From Candidatus Nomurabacteria bacterium (GTDB lineage: Bacteria > Patescibacteriota > Minisyncoccia > Phycocordibacterales > CSBR16-119), in the NCBI GenBank assembly GCA_007117675.1, contig SKGB01000061.1:1-5825 (forward strand): a stretch of DNA of 5,825 nucleotides. The letters run 5' to 3'. Within the stretch, counting starts at the first letter, position 1. Each line of letters begins with the position of its first letter. The position numbers and the translations under genes are program-made. Below, piece by piece: positions 4,969 through 5,825 of the stretch. Under the pieces are notes generated by a model, which saw only the letters and a list, made by a program, of their open reading frames with translations, had not been told where the DNA came from and made no database searches.

Positions 4969-5825
4969 ATGAAGCTTAAATTTGATCCAAATCAAGAATA
5001 CCAAATGGACGCTGTGCGAGCAGTCACAGATTTATTTGAAGGCTTACCACTGCAAGAGGATGAATTTTCTGTGTCGGTAGCCAAGGAACGTGGGGAGGGT
5101 ATTTTTGCGACACAAGCTGAAGATGTTATGGCGTATGGTAACCATACCGCTTTACCTGATGATGAGTTATTGAAGAACCTGCAGGCAATCCAAACAAAGA
5201 ATGACTTAGATCAAGCTAACTTGCTTCAAAAAACACGTATTGGTGGTGAGGAAACTTCTGGCTACCCACAATTTTCGGTTGAAATGGAAACTGCTACCGG
5301 AAAGACATATGTGTACTTGCGTACCATTCATGAGCTGTTTAATCGGTATGGCTATTCAAAGTTTGTGGTTGTGGTACCAGGTAAGGCGATTCGTGAAGGG
5401 ACCCTGAAAAATCTTGAAATTACTAAAGAACATTTTCAAAAACTCTACGGTAACCAACCATTCTGGTATGGAGTGTACGATTCAAAGAATATGAGTACCG
5501 TTCGTGACTTTGCAGTATCTCGCACACTTTCAATTCTAGTAATTAACATTGAGGCATTTCGAAAAGATTTTGATGATGAAGATTTGGATCCTGAAAAAGG
5601 CGTACTTTTTCATCGGCCTAGTGAAAAACTGTCAGGACGAAGTCCGCGAGAGTTTATTCAAGCCGTCCATCCAATTGTGGTAATTGATGAACCGCAGAGT
5701 GTCGACAATACGCCATTGGCAAAGAAGTCGCTGTCACTTCTTAATCCACTTTTTACACTTCGGTATTCGGCAACGCATAGAAATCCATATAATTTGGTAT
5801 ATCGACTTGACCCTATCAAGGCATA
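4969..5825 (+). CDS. res: Type III restriction enzyme, Res subunit, N-terminal part (285 codons, truncated by window end)
   Basis: Res is the superfamily 2 helicase-nuclease of type III systems: with Mod bound at unmethylated sites it uses ATP to signal along DNA and cut. The N-terminal stretch FDPNQEYQMDAVRAV resembles the usual start of Res with its glutamine motif. Walker A is METATGKT with Lys112. Motif Ia is VVVVPGKAIREG. Motif II is VIDEPQ, with Asp240 and Glu241 followed by the Pro-Gln variant often seen in Res. Motif III is LRYSATH (264-270). The later helicase motifs and the C-terminal PD-(D/E)XK nuclease lie beyond the window; full-length members have roughly 850-1000 residues. The frame is open to the last base without frameshift. 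The ATG lies 2 nt after the mod stop, so translation is probably coupled, keeping Res in step with Mod. There is no Shine-Dalgarno. Whether the nuclease is intact cannot be seen. Confidence 0.95.
   Translation, partial: MKLKFDPNQEYQMDAVRAVTDLFEGLPLQEDEFSVSVAKERGEGIFATQAEDVMAYGNHTALPDDELLKNLQAIQTKNDLDQANLLQKTRIGGEETSGYPQFSVEMETATGKTYVYLRTIHELFNRYGYSKFVVVVPGKAIREGTLKNLEITKEHFQKLYGNQPFWYGVYDSKNMSTVRDFAVSRTLSILVINIEAFRKDFDDEDLDPEKGVLFHRPSEKLSGRSPREFIQAVHPIVVIDEPQSVDNTPLAKKSLSLLNPLFTLRYSATHRNPYNLVYRLDPIKA

Noticed and set aside
1..5825. CRISPR array, tRNA or rRNA
   Set aside because: No regularly spaced direct repeats, no cloverleaf with TTCRA loop and no rRNA-like stretch were seen; nearly all of the window is protein coding.
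225..5825. BREX or DISARM system
   Set aside because: No PglZ, BrxC, phospholipase D or DUF1998 gene is in view, and the methyltransferase and helicase have the order and motifs of type III Mod and Res.

Overview
The window carries a tightly packed, all-plus-strand accessory locus: the tail of a probable serine recombinase, then a five-gene cluster in which a type III restriction-modification pair (Mod and Res) is preceded by three extra genes. The mixed, mostly AT-leaning composition, the lack of Shine-Dalgarno sequences before most starts, and a recombinase tail of a type I associate with Candidate Phyla Radiation (Patescibacteria) mobile DNA suggest an uncultivated, small-genome bacterium. 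That assignment is inference. The standard code appears to be used: long glycine-rich frames run without in-frame TGA, and every complete gene ends in TAA or TAG.

Layout. Bases 1-167 hold the C-terminal end of the recombinase. Bases 168-224 form a short AT-rich spacer with a strong sigma70-type promoter (TTGACA, 17 bp, TATTTT) embedded in four TACA/TGTA half-sites; its predicted start of transcription falls on or next to the ATG at 225. Then come a 72-residue basic protein (225-443), a 581-residue GHKL (Hsp90/MutL/MORC-type) ATPase with an acidic glycine-rich linker (447-2192), an unrecognised 292-residue AT-rich gene (2195-3073), a type III adenine methyltransferase Mod (3080-4966), and the first 285 codons of the type III helicase-nuclease Res (4969 to the window end). 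The gaps between genes are 2 to 6 nt, so one transcript and translational coupling are likely.

How the genes may work together. Mod and Res should form a canonical type III complex: Mod recognises DNA and methylates adenine, and Res uses ATP to communicate along DNA and cut unmodified sites. GHKL ATPases of the MutL/MORC class are known to occur in some restriction-modification operons (Iyer, Abhiman and Aravind, 2008), so the ATPase is plausibly an accessory effector or DNA clamp rather than a chance neighbour. The 72-residue and 292-residue proteins have no function I can assign. The candidate new system is this five-gene unit, an extended type III system with a GHKL ATPase module, sitting beside a recombinase as expected for a mobile defence island.

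Composition is mosaic. The 292-residue gene is very AT-rich, the ends of mod are GC-richer, and the middle of mod, which encodes the target recognition part, is AT-rich again. This suggests assembly from parts and exchange of the specificity domain.
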